DNA of 64,000 nt from JAMCRM01 sp035561075. GTDB lineage: Bacteria > Acidobacteriota > Terriglobia > Bryobacterales > Bryobacteraceae. Positions 43,555 through 50,936 of this stretch are shown piece by piece. Position 1 is the first letter of the stretch. Each line of letters starts with the position of its first letter. The position numbers and the translations under genes are program-made. The notes beneath the pieces are model-generated. The model did not search any database and was not told the origin of the DNA. It was given only the letters and a program-made list of their open reading frames with translations. The DNA lies in NCBI GenBank assembly GCA_035561075.1, contig DATMYF010000157.1, forward strand, positions 4,754 through 68,753. Direction: 5' to 3'.

Positions 43555-44700
43555 TTAGCAGAATTTTTCAAGGGGGACCGGCACCTGCTCCACGATCTCG
43601 ATTCCGAAACCCTCAAGCGCTACGATCTTACGCGGATGATTGGTGAGCAGCCGGATCGTGCGCAGGCCGAGATCCGATAGGATCTGGGCGCCGATGCCGC
43701 TTTCGTACTGCAACTGTCGCTGCCCGGCCGTACCGGCGTAGTGCATGAAATCCCGGGAGTGCGAAACCATGCGGTCCTTCCCGCAAGGGTCCGTCTGGAC
43801 GCGAAAACCTGTCCCGGTATGGTGCAGGTACACCAGCACGCCGGCGCCCTCGTCGGCGATGCGCTTCAAGGCGCCCCGCGCCAGCTTTCCGCAGTCGCAC
43901 TGGACGGAGCCGAAGACATCTCCGTACACGCACCGCGAGTGCATCCGGACCAGCACCGCTTCTCTGTCGGCGACCTCACCCCGTACCAGCGCCAGGTGTA
44001 ACTCCGGATTCGCGGCGCTCGAGTACGCGATGGTCCGGAAAGGACCGTACTCCGTTTCGATCGAACCTTCGGCCACGCGGCCGATGCAGCGCTCGTGGTG
44101 CATCCGGTAACGGATCAGTTCCGCCACCGAAATCATCTTCAGGTTGTGACGAACGCAGAATTCGCGTAACTGGGGCACCCGCGCCATTGTGCCGTCCTCG
44201 TTCATGACCTCGCAGATCACGCTCGAGGGATTCAGGCCCGCAAGGCGGGAGAGGTCCACGCCGGCCTCGGTCTGCCCGGCACGCACCAACACCCCACCCT
44301 CCCTCGCCTGTAGCGGGAAGATGTGCCCGGGCCGGGCGAGATCGGCCGGGCGGCAGGCCGGGTCTATGGCGGTCAGGATCGTGCGGGTGCGGTCGGCAGC
44401 CGATATCCCGGTGGTGACGCCGTCGTGTGCGTCGATGGATTCGCAAAACGCCGTACCGAAGTTCGAGGTATTGTGCGGGGACATCAGCGGCAGTTGCAGC
44501 GCCGCGCAACGCTCCGCCGTCAGGCTGAGGCAGATCAGGCCCCGGCCGTATGTGGCCATGAAGTTGATGATTTCCGGGGTGACCTTCTCGGCCGCGATAG
44601 TGAGGTCTCCTTCGTTCTCCCGATCCTCGTCGTCAACGACCACGAGCATCCGGCCGGCGCGGATCTCCTCGATGGCCTCGGGGATGGAAGCGAAGGGCAT
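43555..44700 (-). CDS. ribBA: RibBA-type fusion; DHBP synthase intact, GTP cyclohydrolase II motif altered
   Basis: The 381-residue protein has a 3,4-dihydroxy-2-butanone-4-phosphate synthase domain (1-205) with all signatures: DDEDRENEGDL, HDGVTTGIS and RPGHIFPLQAREGGV. The second domain keeps the zinc ligands of GTP cyclohydrolase II (Cys257, Cys268, Cys270) and the end motif GIGAQILSDLGLRTIRLLTN. The catalytic QEGRGIG motif is replaced by HHTGTGF (293-299), losing the Arg that becomes guanylylated in active enzymes. It may make only the butanone phosphate, as in RibBX-type proteins. TATAAT (44709-44714) lies eight bases before ATG. Confidence 0.9.
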   Translation of the reverse strand: MPFASIPEAIEEIRAGRMLVVVDDEDRENEGDLTIAAEKVTPEIINFMATYGRGLICLSLTAERCAALQLPLMSPHNTSNFGTAFCESIDAHDGVTTGISAADRTRTILTAIDPACRPADLARPGHIFPLQAREGGVLVRAGQTEAGVDLSRLAGLNPSSVICEVMNEDGTMARVPQLREFCVRHNLKMISVAELIRYRMHHERCIGRVAEGSIETEYGPFRTIAYSSAANPELHLALVRGEVADREAVLVRMHSRCVYGDVFGSVQCDCGKLARGALKRIADEGAGVLVYLHHTGTGFRVQTDPCGKDRMVSHSRDFMHYAGTAGQRQLQYESGIGAQILSDLGLRTIRLLTNHPRKIVALEGFGIEIVEQVPVPLEKFC

Positions 44701-44708
44701 ATATTTCG

Positions 44709-44714
44709 ATTATA
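44709..44714 (-). promoter_or_regulatory. Consensus -10 box of ribBA
   Basis: On the minus strand a perfect TATAAT ends eight bases before the ribBA ATG with no Shine-Dalgarno between them. The transcript would begin at or next to the start codon. No FMN riboswitch can fit in the leader. No good -35 box is visible. Confidence 0.6.
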
Positions 44715-44759
44715 GCGGGGGCGGGGCGTAACCCGAATTATGTGGGGTTGTTGCGCGGT

Positions 44760-44788
44760 GGGGACGCCGCACTTGCCGCGGCGTCCCC
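44760..44788 (-). terminator. Strong hairpin after the superoxide dismutase gene
   Basis: A perfect 11-base GC-rich stem, GGGGACGCCGC (44760-44770) with GCGGCGTCCCC (44778-44788), has a seven-base loop. It begins 12 bases past the sodA-type stop on the minus strand and separates it from the ribBA promoter. It lacks a T-tract, as several hairpins here do. Confidence 0.6.
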
Positions 44789-44800
44789 GGAGAGTGGAGC

Positions 44801-45487
44801 TTAAGCCTTGCGGAACTGCTCGGCGACGAAATCCCAGTTAACAACGTTCCAAATGGCGCCCAGGTGATCGGCGCGGCGATTCTGGTAATCCAGGTAATAG
44901 GCGTGCTCCCAAACGTCCACGGTGAGCAGCGGGACGTGGCCGCGGGAGAGCGGTGTCTCCTGATTGGGCAGCCCCAGAATGGTGAGTTCCTTCTTCTCGT
45001 CGAGAGTGAGCCAGCCGTAACCGCTGCCGAACACCGCGACGGTACTCTTGTTCATCTCCTCCTTGAACTTGTCGAAGGTGCCGAAGCGCCTCTCGATGGC
45101 CTTGGCCAACTCGCCGCGAGGCCCGCCTTCCCCGGATCTCCGCAGGCAGTTCCAGTAGAAGGAGTGGTTGGCGTGGCCGCCACCGTTGTTCTTAATGGCC
45201 GTCCGCACGTCGGCGGGCAGGGCATCGGGCTTAGCGATCAGGTCTTCCACCGTGCGCTTCTGCAATTCCGGGTGCTTGGCAACCGCGGCATTCAGGTTCG
45301 CGACGTAGGTGGCGTGGTGCTTATCATGATGAAACTGCAGTGTCCGCGCGCTGATGTGCGGTTCGAGCGCATCGTAAGCGAACGGGAGCGGCGGCAGTGT
45401 GAATGTTCCCTGGGCCGCTGTCTGCCCCAGGGCGCCGGCAGCACCGGCGAGAGCGATATTTTGCATTGCAGTCCTTCGTGTCATCAT
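44801..45487 (-). CDS. Fe/Mn superoxide dismutase with Tat-like leader
   Basis: The 228-residue protein contains the complete Fe/Mn-SOD domain. Metal ligands appear in FHHDKHHATYV (His), NNGGGHANHSFYW (His) and LLTVDVWEHAYYLDYQN (Asp, His). It dismutates superoxide to peroxide and oxygen. Unlike cytoplasmic SODs it carries about 28 extra N-terminal residues with a twin-arginine-like leader (MMTRRTAMQNIALAGAAGAL), suggesting periplasmic location. The metal cannot be assigned with confidence. It is divergent from the peroxiredoxin gene 133 bases away, which suggests an oxidative-stress locus and possibly a shared control region. Confidence 0.93.
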   Translation of the reverse strand: MMTRRTAMQNIALAGAAGALGQTAAQGTFTLPPLPFAYDALEPHISARTLQFHHDKHHATYVANLNAAVAKHPELQKRTVEDLIAKPDALPADVRTAIKNNGGGHANHSFYWNCLRRSGEGGPRGELAKAIERRFGTFDKFKEEMNKSTVAVFGSGYGWLTLDEKKELTILGLPNQETPLSRGHVPLLTVDVWEHAYYLDYQNRRADHLGAIWNVVNWDFVAEQFRKA

Positions 45488-45620
45488 ACGGTTCCGGCCG
45501 CCCCTCTCGGCCCCTTTTCCTTTTTGATGCGCGCGCCACGTCAGCCGTCACGCAAAGTGTGTGCGGATGGTCACAGATAAAGGCGGCGGCATGTCGTCTA
45601 ATAGGTCAAAAGGAGCGTGC

Positions 45621-46325
45621 ATGTCCGAAACATCTTTTCATCTGCCGCTGATAGGCGAATTGACGCCCTCATTCGAAGCCGATACTACCCAGGGCCGTGT
45701 CAAATTTCCCGAGGACTATCGCGGCAGGTGGGTCATCTTCTTCAGTCATCCGGCCGATTTCACACCAGTCTGCACCACCGAATTCATGACCTTTGCCTCA
45801 ATGCAGGACGAATTCCGGAAGCTGAACTGCGAATTACTCGGACTGTCGATCGACAGTACCTTCAGCCACATCGCCTGGCTGCGAACCATTAAAGAGAAGA
45901 TCGATTTCGGTGGCATGAGAGGAGTGGAGGTGACCTTCCCGGTAATCTCCGATCTCAGTATGGAGGTAGCCAGGAAGTACGGCATGCTGCAGGCGTCCGC
46001 CAGCACCACGCAGACGGTGCGGGCCGTATTCCTGATCGACCCGCAGTCGATCGTGCGAGCGATGTTGTATTATCCGCTCTCGAACGGCCGCAACCTGGAG
46101 GAGATCAAGCGCCTGCTGATCGCGCTGCAAACCACCGACGACCACGGAGTGGCGACCCCGGCGAACTGGCTCCCGGGCGAGGATGTCATCATTCCGCCGC
46201 CGAACTCCTGCGGGGCGGCGAAGGAGCGCGTCGAGTCCGCCGGCGACGATGTCCGCTGCCTCGACTGGTTCCTCTGCCTGAAAAAGCTTGACTTGGGCAC
46301 CAAAAAAGTCACCGCGACGCGCTGA
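45621..46325 (+). CDS. Peroxiredoxin, 1-Cys Prx6-like (AhpC/TSA family)
   Basis: The 234-residue thiol peroxidase has the peroxidatic Cys in HPADFTPVCTTEF and the partner Arg region in ASTTQTVRAVFLIDP. The long C-terminal arm (ANWLPGEDVIIPPP) is typical of the Prx6 subgroup. It reduces hydrogen peroxide and organic peroxides in the cytoplasm. The frame is open to 45561, but the ATG at 45621 has AAGGAG about seven bases upstream and starts the homology. It is divergent from the superoxide dismutase gene, whose product is its substrate if the two share a compartment. Confidence 0.92.
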   Translation: MSETSFHLPLIGELTPSFEADTTQGRVKFPEDYRGRWVIFFSHPADFTPVCTTEFMTFASMQDEFRKLNCELLGLSIDSTFSHIAWLRTIKEKIDFGGMRGVEVTFPVISDLSMEVARKYGMLQASASTTQTVRAVFLIDPQSIVRAMLYYPLSNGRNLEEIKRLLIALQTTDDHGVATPANWLPGEDVIIPPPNSCGAAKERVESAGDDVRCLDWFLCLKKLDLGTKKVTATR

Positions 46326-46376
46326 AATGAAGGCAAAATCGGCAGTATAAGGCCACGGGCCGTGCGTTAAACTATT

Positions 46377-46407
46377 GTGCTGGGTCCGTGATGTCGCTCC
46401 CCAGCAC
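46377..46407 (+). repeat. Inverted repeat upstream of cdaA
   Basis: GTGCTGGG (46377-46384) and CCCAGCAC (46400-46407) are perfect eight-base inverted arms 15 bases apart. The right arm ends six bases before the cdaA ATG, and TAAACT (46368-46373) could be a -10 box just before the left arm. The repeat could be an operator, or an RNA hairpin masking the start. Confidence 0.45.
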
Positions 46408-46413
46408 TAGCCG

Positions 46414-47265
46414 ATGCCGCTGGCCTTCTTACAATTGCCGCTGCCGCTGCCCCAACTGACCATTCGGGGAGTCGTTGACATCCTGGTGGTTGGCTTCCTC
46501 ATTTACCAGGCCCTTTCCGTTGTCCGGGGCACTCGCGCCGGTCACATCCTGACAGGCATTCTAATGGCCGTGCTGCTGTATGGCGTGGCGGTCTGGATGC
46601 GCCTGGAAGCGTTGCGCTGGATGCTCTCCTACATTGTCCCGTACACCGCGCTGGCGGTGATTATCCTGTTCCAGTCGGAGATCCGGCGCACATTGGCGCG
46701 CATCGGCCGCAAGCGCTGGCTCGGGCGTGGTTTCCGGCGCCCCGAATCGACCGACGAGATCCTGCTGGCTCTGAACCGGCTGAGCCAGGAAAAGACTGGG
46801 GCGCTCATCGTAATGGAGCGGGATATCGGGCTCCGCACGTTTATCGAGAGCGGCGTCCGTCTGGAATCGCATCTCTCGCGCGACCTGCTGCTGGCCATCT
46901 TCCAGCCCGGCGGAGCACTGCATGATGGCGCGGTGATCGCCCAGAAGGAGCGCATTGCCGCGGCGGCCTGCTTTCTGCCACTGAGCACTAATCCGGCGCT
47001 TTCCTCCAAGCTGGGGACCCGCCATCGCGCGGCCATTGGGATCACCGAGGAGACCGATTGCCTCTCCCTGGTGGTGTCCGAGGAGACCGGGCGGATTTCC
47101 CTGGCCGCCTTCGGGGAGATGGAACAGGGTCTCAACCTGCGGGAAGTCGATGAACGTATCGCGGCCCACTTCGGCGCCAAGCACCCCCCGCGTCTCGACG
47201 AGGAGCAGCCCGCGGACATTCCCATGTCCCAGGATGGCCCGCCCACAAAGGTGAGCCCCCAGTGA
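46414..47265 (+). CDS. cdaA: Diadenylate cyclase (c-di-AMP synthase)
   Basis: The 283-residue protein has about three N-terminal membrane helices (VDILVVGFLIYQALSVV, AGHILTGILMAVLLYGVAVW, MLSYIVPYTALAVIILF) and a DisA_N/DAC domain. Its catalytic motifs are GGALHDGAVI and GTRHRAAIGITEETD. It condenses two ATP into cyclic di-AMP, which controls potassium uptake, osmotic balance and cell-wall synthesis. The standard cdaA-cdaR-glmM order follows, and the cdaR start overlaps its stop by four bases. A potassium-linked CPA2 antiporter is downstream in the same direction, which could be a c-di-AMP target. Confidence 0.95.
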   Translation: MPLAFLQLPLPLPQLTIRGVVDILVVGFLIYQALSVVRGTRAGHILTGILMAVLLYGVAVWMRLEALRWMLSYIVPYTALAVIILFQSEIRRTLARIGRKRWLGRGFRRPESTDEILLALNRLSQEKTGALIVMERDIGLRTFIESGVRLESHLSRDLLLAIFQPGGALHDGAVIAQKERIAAAACFLPLSTNPALSSKLGTRHRAAIGITEETDCLSLVVSEETGRISLAAFGEMEQGLNLREVDERIAAHFGAKHPPRLDEEQPADIPMSQDGPPTKVSPQ

Positions 47266-47954
47266 GGAGCTCACCCGTAAAGTCCGTGTTCCGGTTCGTA
47301 TTCCGGGACCTGGGGTGGAAATTGGTCTCGCTCGGGGCTGCCGTGTTGCTCTGGGTCTTCGCCGTGAGTGAGCCGTCGCTTTCGAGCTTCGTCAGCGTTC
47401 CGGTGCAGTTCAAAGGTCTGCCGGACGGGTTGGAGATCAGTTCGGACGTAATAGAATCGGTATACCTGGAGGTACGCGGCCCAGCAGGCGAGCTACGGTC
47501 GATGGGCGAGCACCAGGAGTATGCAGTGGTGATGGATATGTCGCATGTACGCCCCGGGGAGCATACTTTTACAGTGGGGGATAGCGATGTAATCCTGCCT
47601 CGCGGGACCCACCTGGTACGCGCCATCCCATCGCAGTTGCGCTTCGAGTTCGAGCGACGGGCTTGGCGCGTGGTGCCGGTGGAAGTGCGGTTCGGCAGGC
47701 CGCAGCCGGGCTATGAGATAGCCAGCCACGAAGTCTCGCCGCCTACGTTACAGATTGTCGGCCCGCAGAGCCGCGTAAACCGAGTCCATGCGGTGACGAC
47801 GGACCCTGTGGATATCAGCCAGGTTGTGGGCGCTTCCGAGATTCGCGTCACGGCGTTTGTGGACGACCCGCATGTGCGGTTCACAAGCCCGCCCAAAGTG
47901 GCCGTGAAGGTGCACGTCAAGGCCCGCGCGGAGGCTTCCGCGAGCGCCAGGTAG
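47262..47954 (+). CDS. cdaR: CdaR-type regulator of CdaA (YbbR domains)
   Basis: The 230-residue protein has a short cytoplasmic N-terminus, one membrane helix (LVSLGAAVLLWVFAVSE) and extracytoplasmic YbbR-like domains. Recognisable YbbR pieces are VPVQFKGLPDGLEIS, SVYLEVRGPAGEL and GYEIASHEVSPPTLQIVGPQ. It binds and modulates the diadenylate cyclase. Only about two YbbR repeats are present, fewer than the four in Bacillus. It starts with GTG inside the cdaA stop (four-base overlap) and ends 17 bases before the glmM ATG, so all three are co-translated. Confidence 0.88.
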   Translation: MRSSPVKSVFRFVFRDLGWKLVSLGAAVLLWVFAVSEPSLSSFVSVPVQFKGLPDGLEISSDVIESVYLEVRGPAGELRSMGEHQEYAVVMDMSHVRPGEHTFTVGDSDVILPRGTHLVRAIPSQLRFEFERRAWRVVPVEVRFGRPQPGYEIASHEVSPPTLQIVGPQSRVNRVHAVTTDPVDISQVVGASEIRVTAFVDDPHVRFTSPPKVAVKVHVKARAEASASAR

Positions 47955-47971
47955 TCTTGAAGAGGAGAGGG

Positions 47972-49324
47972 ATGGGTAAAGAACTGTTTGGCACGGATGG
48001 CATACGAGGGGTTGCGGGGGAGTACCCGCTGGACCCCCCGACGGTGCATGCGCTCGGGATGGCGCTGGGGAGCGACGTTCGCGGCGTGACGTCCGATCCG
48101 GAAGTTCTGATCGGCATGGATACCCGGGAATCCTCGCCGTGGATCGCCGCCCAGGTGGCCGGGGGCCTGGCCCGCCGGGGCGTGCGGGTGCGCAACGCCG
48201 GCGTGATTACCACCCCGGGGGTCGCCTACCTCACCAGCACCGGCCCGTTCTGCGCGGGGGTGATGATCTCGGCGTCCCACAACCCGTACCGGGATAATGG
48301 CATCAAGGTGTTCAGCCACTCCGGTTTCAAGCTGCCGGACGAGGAGGAGCACATCATTGAGCAGGAGATCTTCCGGCTGCTGGAGGAAGGCGTGGACCCG
48401 AAACCGGCCGCGCTTCAGGCCGATGTCGGGCTGGACCAGCAATATCTGGAGTTTCTCATTTCCACCGCCCCGGCTCTGCTCACGGGTTACCGTATAGTGC
48501 TCGATTGCGGAAACGGCGGCGCCTGCCAGCTTGCGTATGACCTGTTCAGCCGGTTGGGCGCCACCATTACTGCCATCAATCGCAAGCCGGATGGCCGCAA
48601 TATCAACCTGAATTGCGGCGCCATGCATGTCGAGGGGCTGCGGCAGGCGGTGCTCGACTCGAAGGCCGATTTCGGAGCCGCCTTCGACGGCGACGCCGAC
48701 CGCGCCATCTTCGTATCGGGCTCCGGGAAAGTCGTGAATGGCGACGGCGTTCTGCTGGTGGCGGGACGCGACATGAGGGCTTCCGGGCGCCTCCCGGGGG
48801 ACGTGGTGGTGGCCACGGTAATGAGCAACCTGGGGCTTGAAAAAGCGCTTCAGCGCCACGGCATCCGCATGCTGCGCACCCCGGTTGGGGACAAGTACGT
48901 CCTTGAAGAGATGGTGCGGTGCGGCGCCATGCTGGGCGGCGAGCAGTCCGGCCACGTCATCTTCCGGGAATACGCCACTACGGGAGACGGCCTGCTGACG
49001 GCGCTACGCGTGTTCGAAATTGCCGTGCGGGACGGGCGGAATCTCGATGAGCTCACGGCCGAGTTCGCCGTTTTTCCGCAGCGCCTGGTCAACGTGCGAG
49101 TACGGGAGCGTCGTCCGCTGGAGGACATCCCCGCCATCGCCGCCGCAATCCGCCACTGCGAGCAGACCTTCGGGGACGCGGGGCGCGTGGTGGTACGGTA
49201 CTCCGGCACGGAGCCTCTCGCCCGCGTTATGGTAGAAGGTCCCGACCTGGCACAGGTGGAGGACTGCACCGCTCGTATCGCTGGTGCCATCGAGCAGGAA
49301 CTGGGTACTCAAAAAGGAGTGTAG
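47972..49324 (+). CDS. glmM: Phosphoglucosamine mutase
   Basis: The 450-residue enzyme converts glucosamine-6-phosphate to glucosamine-1-phosphate for peptidoglycan and lipopolysaccharide synthesis. The active-site serine in MISASHNPYRDNGIKVF falls at residue 102, the canonical GlmM position, which supports the ATG at 47972. AGGAGAGG sits just before that start. The metal-binding loop is DFGAAFDGDADRAIFV, the sugar-binding region LGGEQSGHVIF, and the phosphate-binding loop RYSGTEPLARVMVEG. The frame extends to an upstream TTG that is probably not used. It follows cdaA-cdaR as in most bacteria with CdaA. Confidence 0.96.
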   Translation: MGKELFGTDGIRGVAGEYPLDPPTVHALGMALGSDVRGVTSDPEVLIGMDTRESSPWIAAQVAGGLARRGVRVRNAGVITTPGVAYLTSTGPFCAGVMISASHNPYRDNGIKVFSHSGFKLPDEEEHIIEQEIFRLLEEGVDPKPAALQADVGLDQQYLEFLISTAPALLTGYRIVLDCGNGGACQLAYDLFSRLGATITAINRKPDGRNINLNCGAMHVEGLRQAVLDSKADFGAAFDGDADRAIFVSGSGKVVNGDGVLLVAGRDMRASGRLPGDVVVATVMSNLGLEKALQRHGIRMLRTPVGDKYVLEEMVRCGAMLGGEQSGHVIFREYATTGDGLLTALRVFEIAVRDGRNLDELTAEFAVFPQRLVNVRVRERRPLEDIPAIAAAIRHCEQTFGDAGRVVVRYSGTEPLARVMVEGPDLAQVEDCTARIAGAIEQELGTQKGV

Positions 49325-49330
49325 AACCGC

Positions 49331-49972
49331 ATGCGCATTTGCATTTTGATGTTGACGCTGGCCGCCATGGCCTTCCCGCAGCAGCCGCAGCGGGCACCGC
49401 GGCCGAAGCCGTTCGAAAACGGTTGGGTGTCGCTGTTCAACGGCAAGGACCTTACCAATTGGGTGGAGGTCGGCAAAGAGAAGTGGACCATCGAGGACGG
49501 CACCATCCACGGCCAGGGCATCTCCAAGGAATACGGCTATCTCAAGACGGCCAACAACTACAAGGACTTTGAGCTTTCCCTCCAGTTCAAGTGCGAGGCG
49601 GACGGCAACAGCGGCGTCTTCTTCCACGCGGAGTTCAAGCCCGGCACGCCGGAGATCACGCAAGGCCTCCAGTTTGAGATCGACCGCACCCCGAACCATC
49701 ACGCCGGCGGTCTCTACGGCGACGGGCGCCAATGGATCGTCTGGCCGGCGCCGCAGGACGAGTTCGTCATCCGGCCCAACGACTGGAACGATATGCTCAT
49801 GATCGTCGAGGGCAACCGCTACCGCACCCGGCTGAACGGCGTATGGGTGGTGGATTTCACCGACCCGACGCCCAAGTCCTTCGACGGCGGCATCGCCCTG
49901 CAATTGCACTCCGGCGGCCAGGGCAACATGCGGTTCAAGGAGATCTTCATCCGGGACCTCTCGAAGCGATAA
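49331..49972 (+). CDS. Single-domain DUF1080 secreted protein
   Basis: The 213-residue protein has a signal peptide (MRICILMLTLAAMAFPQQPQ) and one DUF1080 domain from about residue 35 (GWVSLFNGKDLTNWVEVG, DGNSGVFFHAEF, DGGIALQLHSGGQGNMRFK). The last motif is the family's C-terminal signature. It is about half the size of the two-domain homologue at 2365. The role is unknown but is likely carbohydrate binding or 3-keto-glycoside hydrolysis in the periplasm. GGAG overlaps the end of glmM about ten bases before ATG, so it may be read through from the cda operon. Confidence 0.85.
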   Translation: MRICILMLTLAAMAFPQQPQRAPRPKPFENGWVSLFNGKDLTNWVEVGKEKWTIEDGTIHGQGISKEYGYLKTANNYKDFELSLQFKCEADGNSGVFFHAEFKPGTPEITQGLQFEIDRTPNHHAGGLYGDGRQWIVWPAPQDEFVIRPNDWNDMLMIVEGNRYRTRLNGVWVVDFTDPTPKSFDGGIALQLHSGGQGNMRFKEIFIRDLSKR

Positions 49973-49995
49973 CCCGGGCATCGCCCCTGGATGGC

Positions 49996-50889
49996 ATGGG
50001 CCGGCGGCTGTTTTACTGCGACCACCACGCGTTTCCACTACCCGCCGGCCATCGCTTTCCGGTCGCCAAGTACGCGCTCGTCAGGGCATTGCTCGCCGGG
50101 GATGGTTTCTTCACCCTGGTACCCGCTCCTTTTGCGCCCGTGCAGGCCATCGAACTGGCGCACGACCCAGCGTATGTGCGCGCGTTTCTCGACGGCACCC
50201 TGGAACCGCAGGTGATGCGCCGCATCGGCTTCCCGTGGTCGGAAGGGCTGGTGCGGCGCACGCTGGCTTCGGTCGGGGGGACGCTGGCGGCTGCGGAGGA
50301 GGCGCTCGCGAGCGGCTTTGGGGGCAACCTCGCCGGTGGCACCCATCATGCGTTCCGCGCTGAAGGCTCCGGCTTTTGCGTCTTCAACGACATCGCAATA
50401 GCCGTGCTGGGGCTGCGTGCCGCGGGCCGGGCCGCGCGTGCCGCGGTTGTCGATCTGGACGTGCACCAGGGCGACGGCACCGCCCGCATCTTCCAAAACG
50501 ACGATGCCGTCCTCACCCTTTCGCTGCATGGCCGCCACAACTTCCCCTTCCGCAAAGAGCGCAGCCGCATTGACGTGGACCTGCCGGACGCCACCGGGGA
50601 CGACGAATATTTGGCAGCTCTTGGCACGGTCCTGCCGCGCATTTTCGACTTCGGCCCCCGGATCGTCTTCTATCAATCCGGCGTGGACGCGCTGGAGGGC
50701 GACCGCCTGGGCCGTCTCGCCATGACGCACCACGGCCTGCTGGCTCGCGACCGCATGGTCTTCGAAGCCTGCCGGGCGGCCGCGGTGCCGGTAGTGATCA
50801 CCCTCGGGGGCGGGTATGGAGACCCCATCGCCCGCACCGCCGAAGCCCACGTAGGCACATTCCGCACCGCGGCGGAAGTGTTCCGGTAG
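49996..50889 (+). CDS. Histone deacetylase family (AcuC/Aph-like) protein
   Basis: The 297-residue zinc hydrolase of the arginase/deacetylase fold has the family motifs GGTHHAF, AAVVDLDVHQGDGTARIF, YQSGVDALEGDRLG and ITLGGGYGD. The Asp and His of DLDVHQGD and the later Asp in SGVDAL are the zinc ligands. Bacterial members deacetylate polyamines, acetyl-CoA synthetase or other small amides, and the real substrate is unclear. The frame is open well upstream inside the DUF1080 gene, but homology starts at the ATG at 49996. There is no good ribosome site, so translation may depend on the upstream gene. Confidence 0.88.
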   Translation: MGRRLFYCDHHAFPLPAGHRFPVAKYALVRALLAGDGFFTLVPAPFAPVQAIELAHDPAYVRAFLDGTLEPQVMRRIGFPWSEGLVRRTLASVGGTLAAAEEALASGFGGNLAGGTHHAFRAEGSGFCVFNDIAIAVLGLRAAGRAARAAVVDLDVHQGDGTARIFQNDDAVLTLSLHGRHNFPFRKERSRIDVDLPDATGDDEYLAALGTVLPRIFDFGPRIVFYQSGVDALEGDRLGRLAMTHHGLLARDRMVFEACRAAAVPVVITLGGGYGDPIARTAEAHVGTFRTAAEVFR

Positions 50890-50936
50890 TTCGCCCGGCT
50901 GCCCCGCTGTACCATGGAAGTTTCGATCGGTGGTGC

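Noticed and set aside
44701..44800. FMN riboswitch upstream of ribBA
   Set aside because: The gap is only 100 bases and is occupied by the SOD hairpin and the TATAAT box eight bases before ATG. No RFN-type conserved core is seen.
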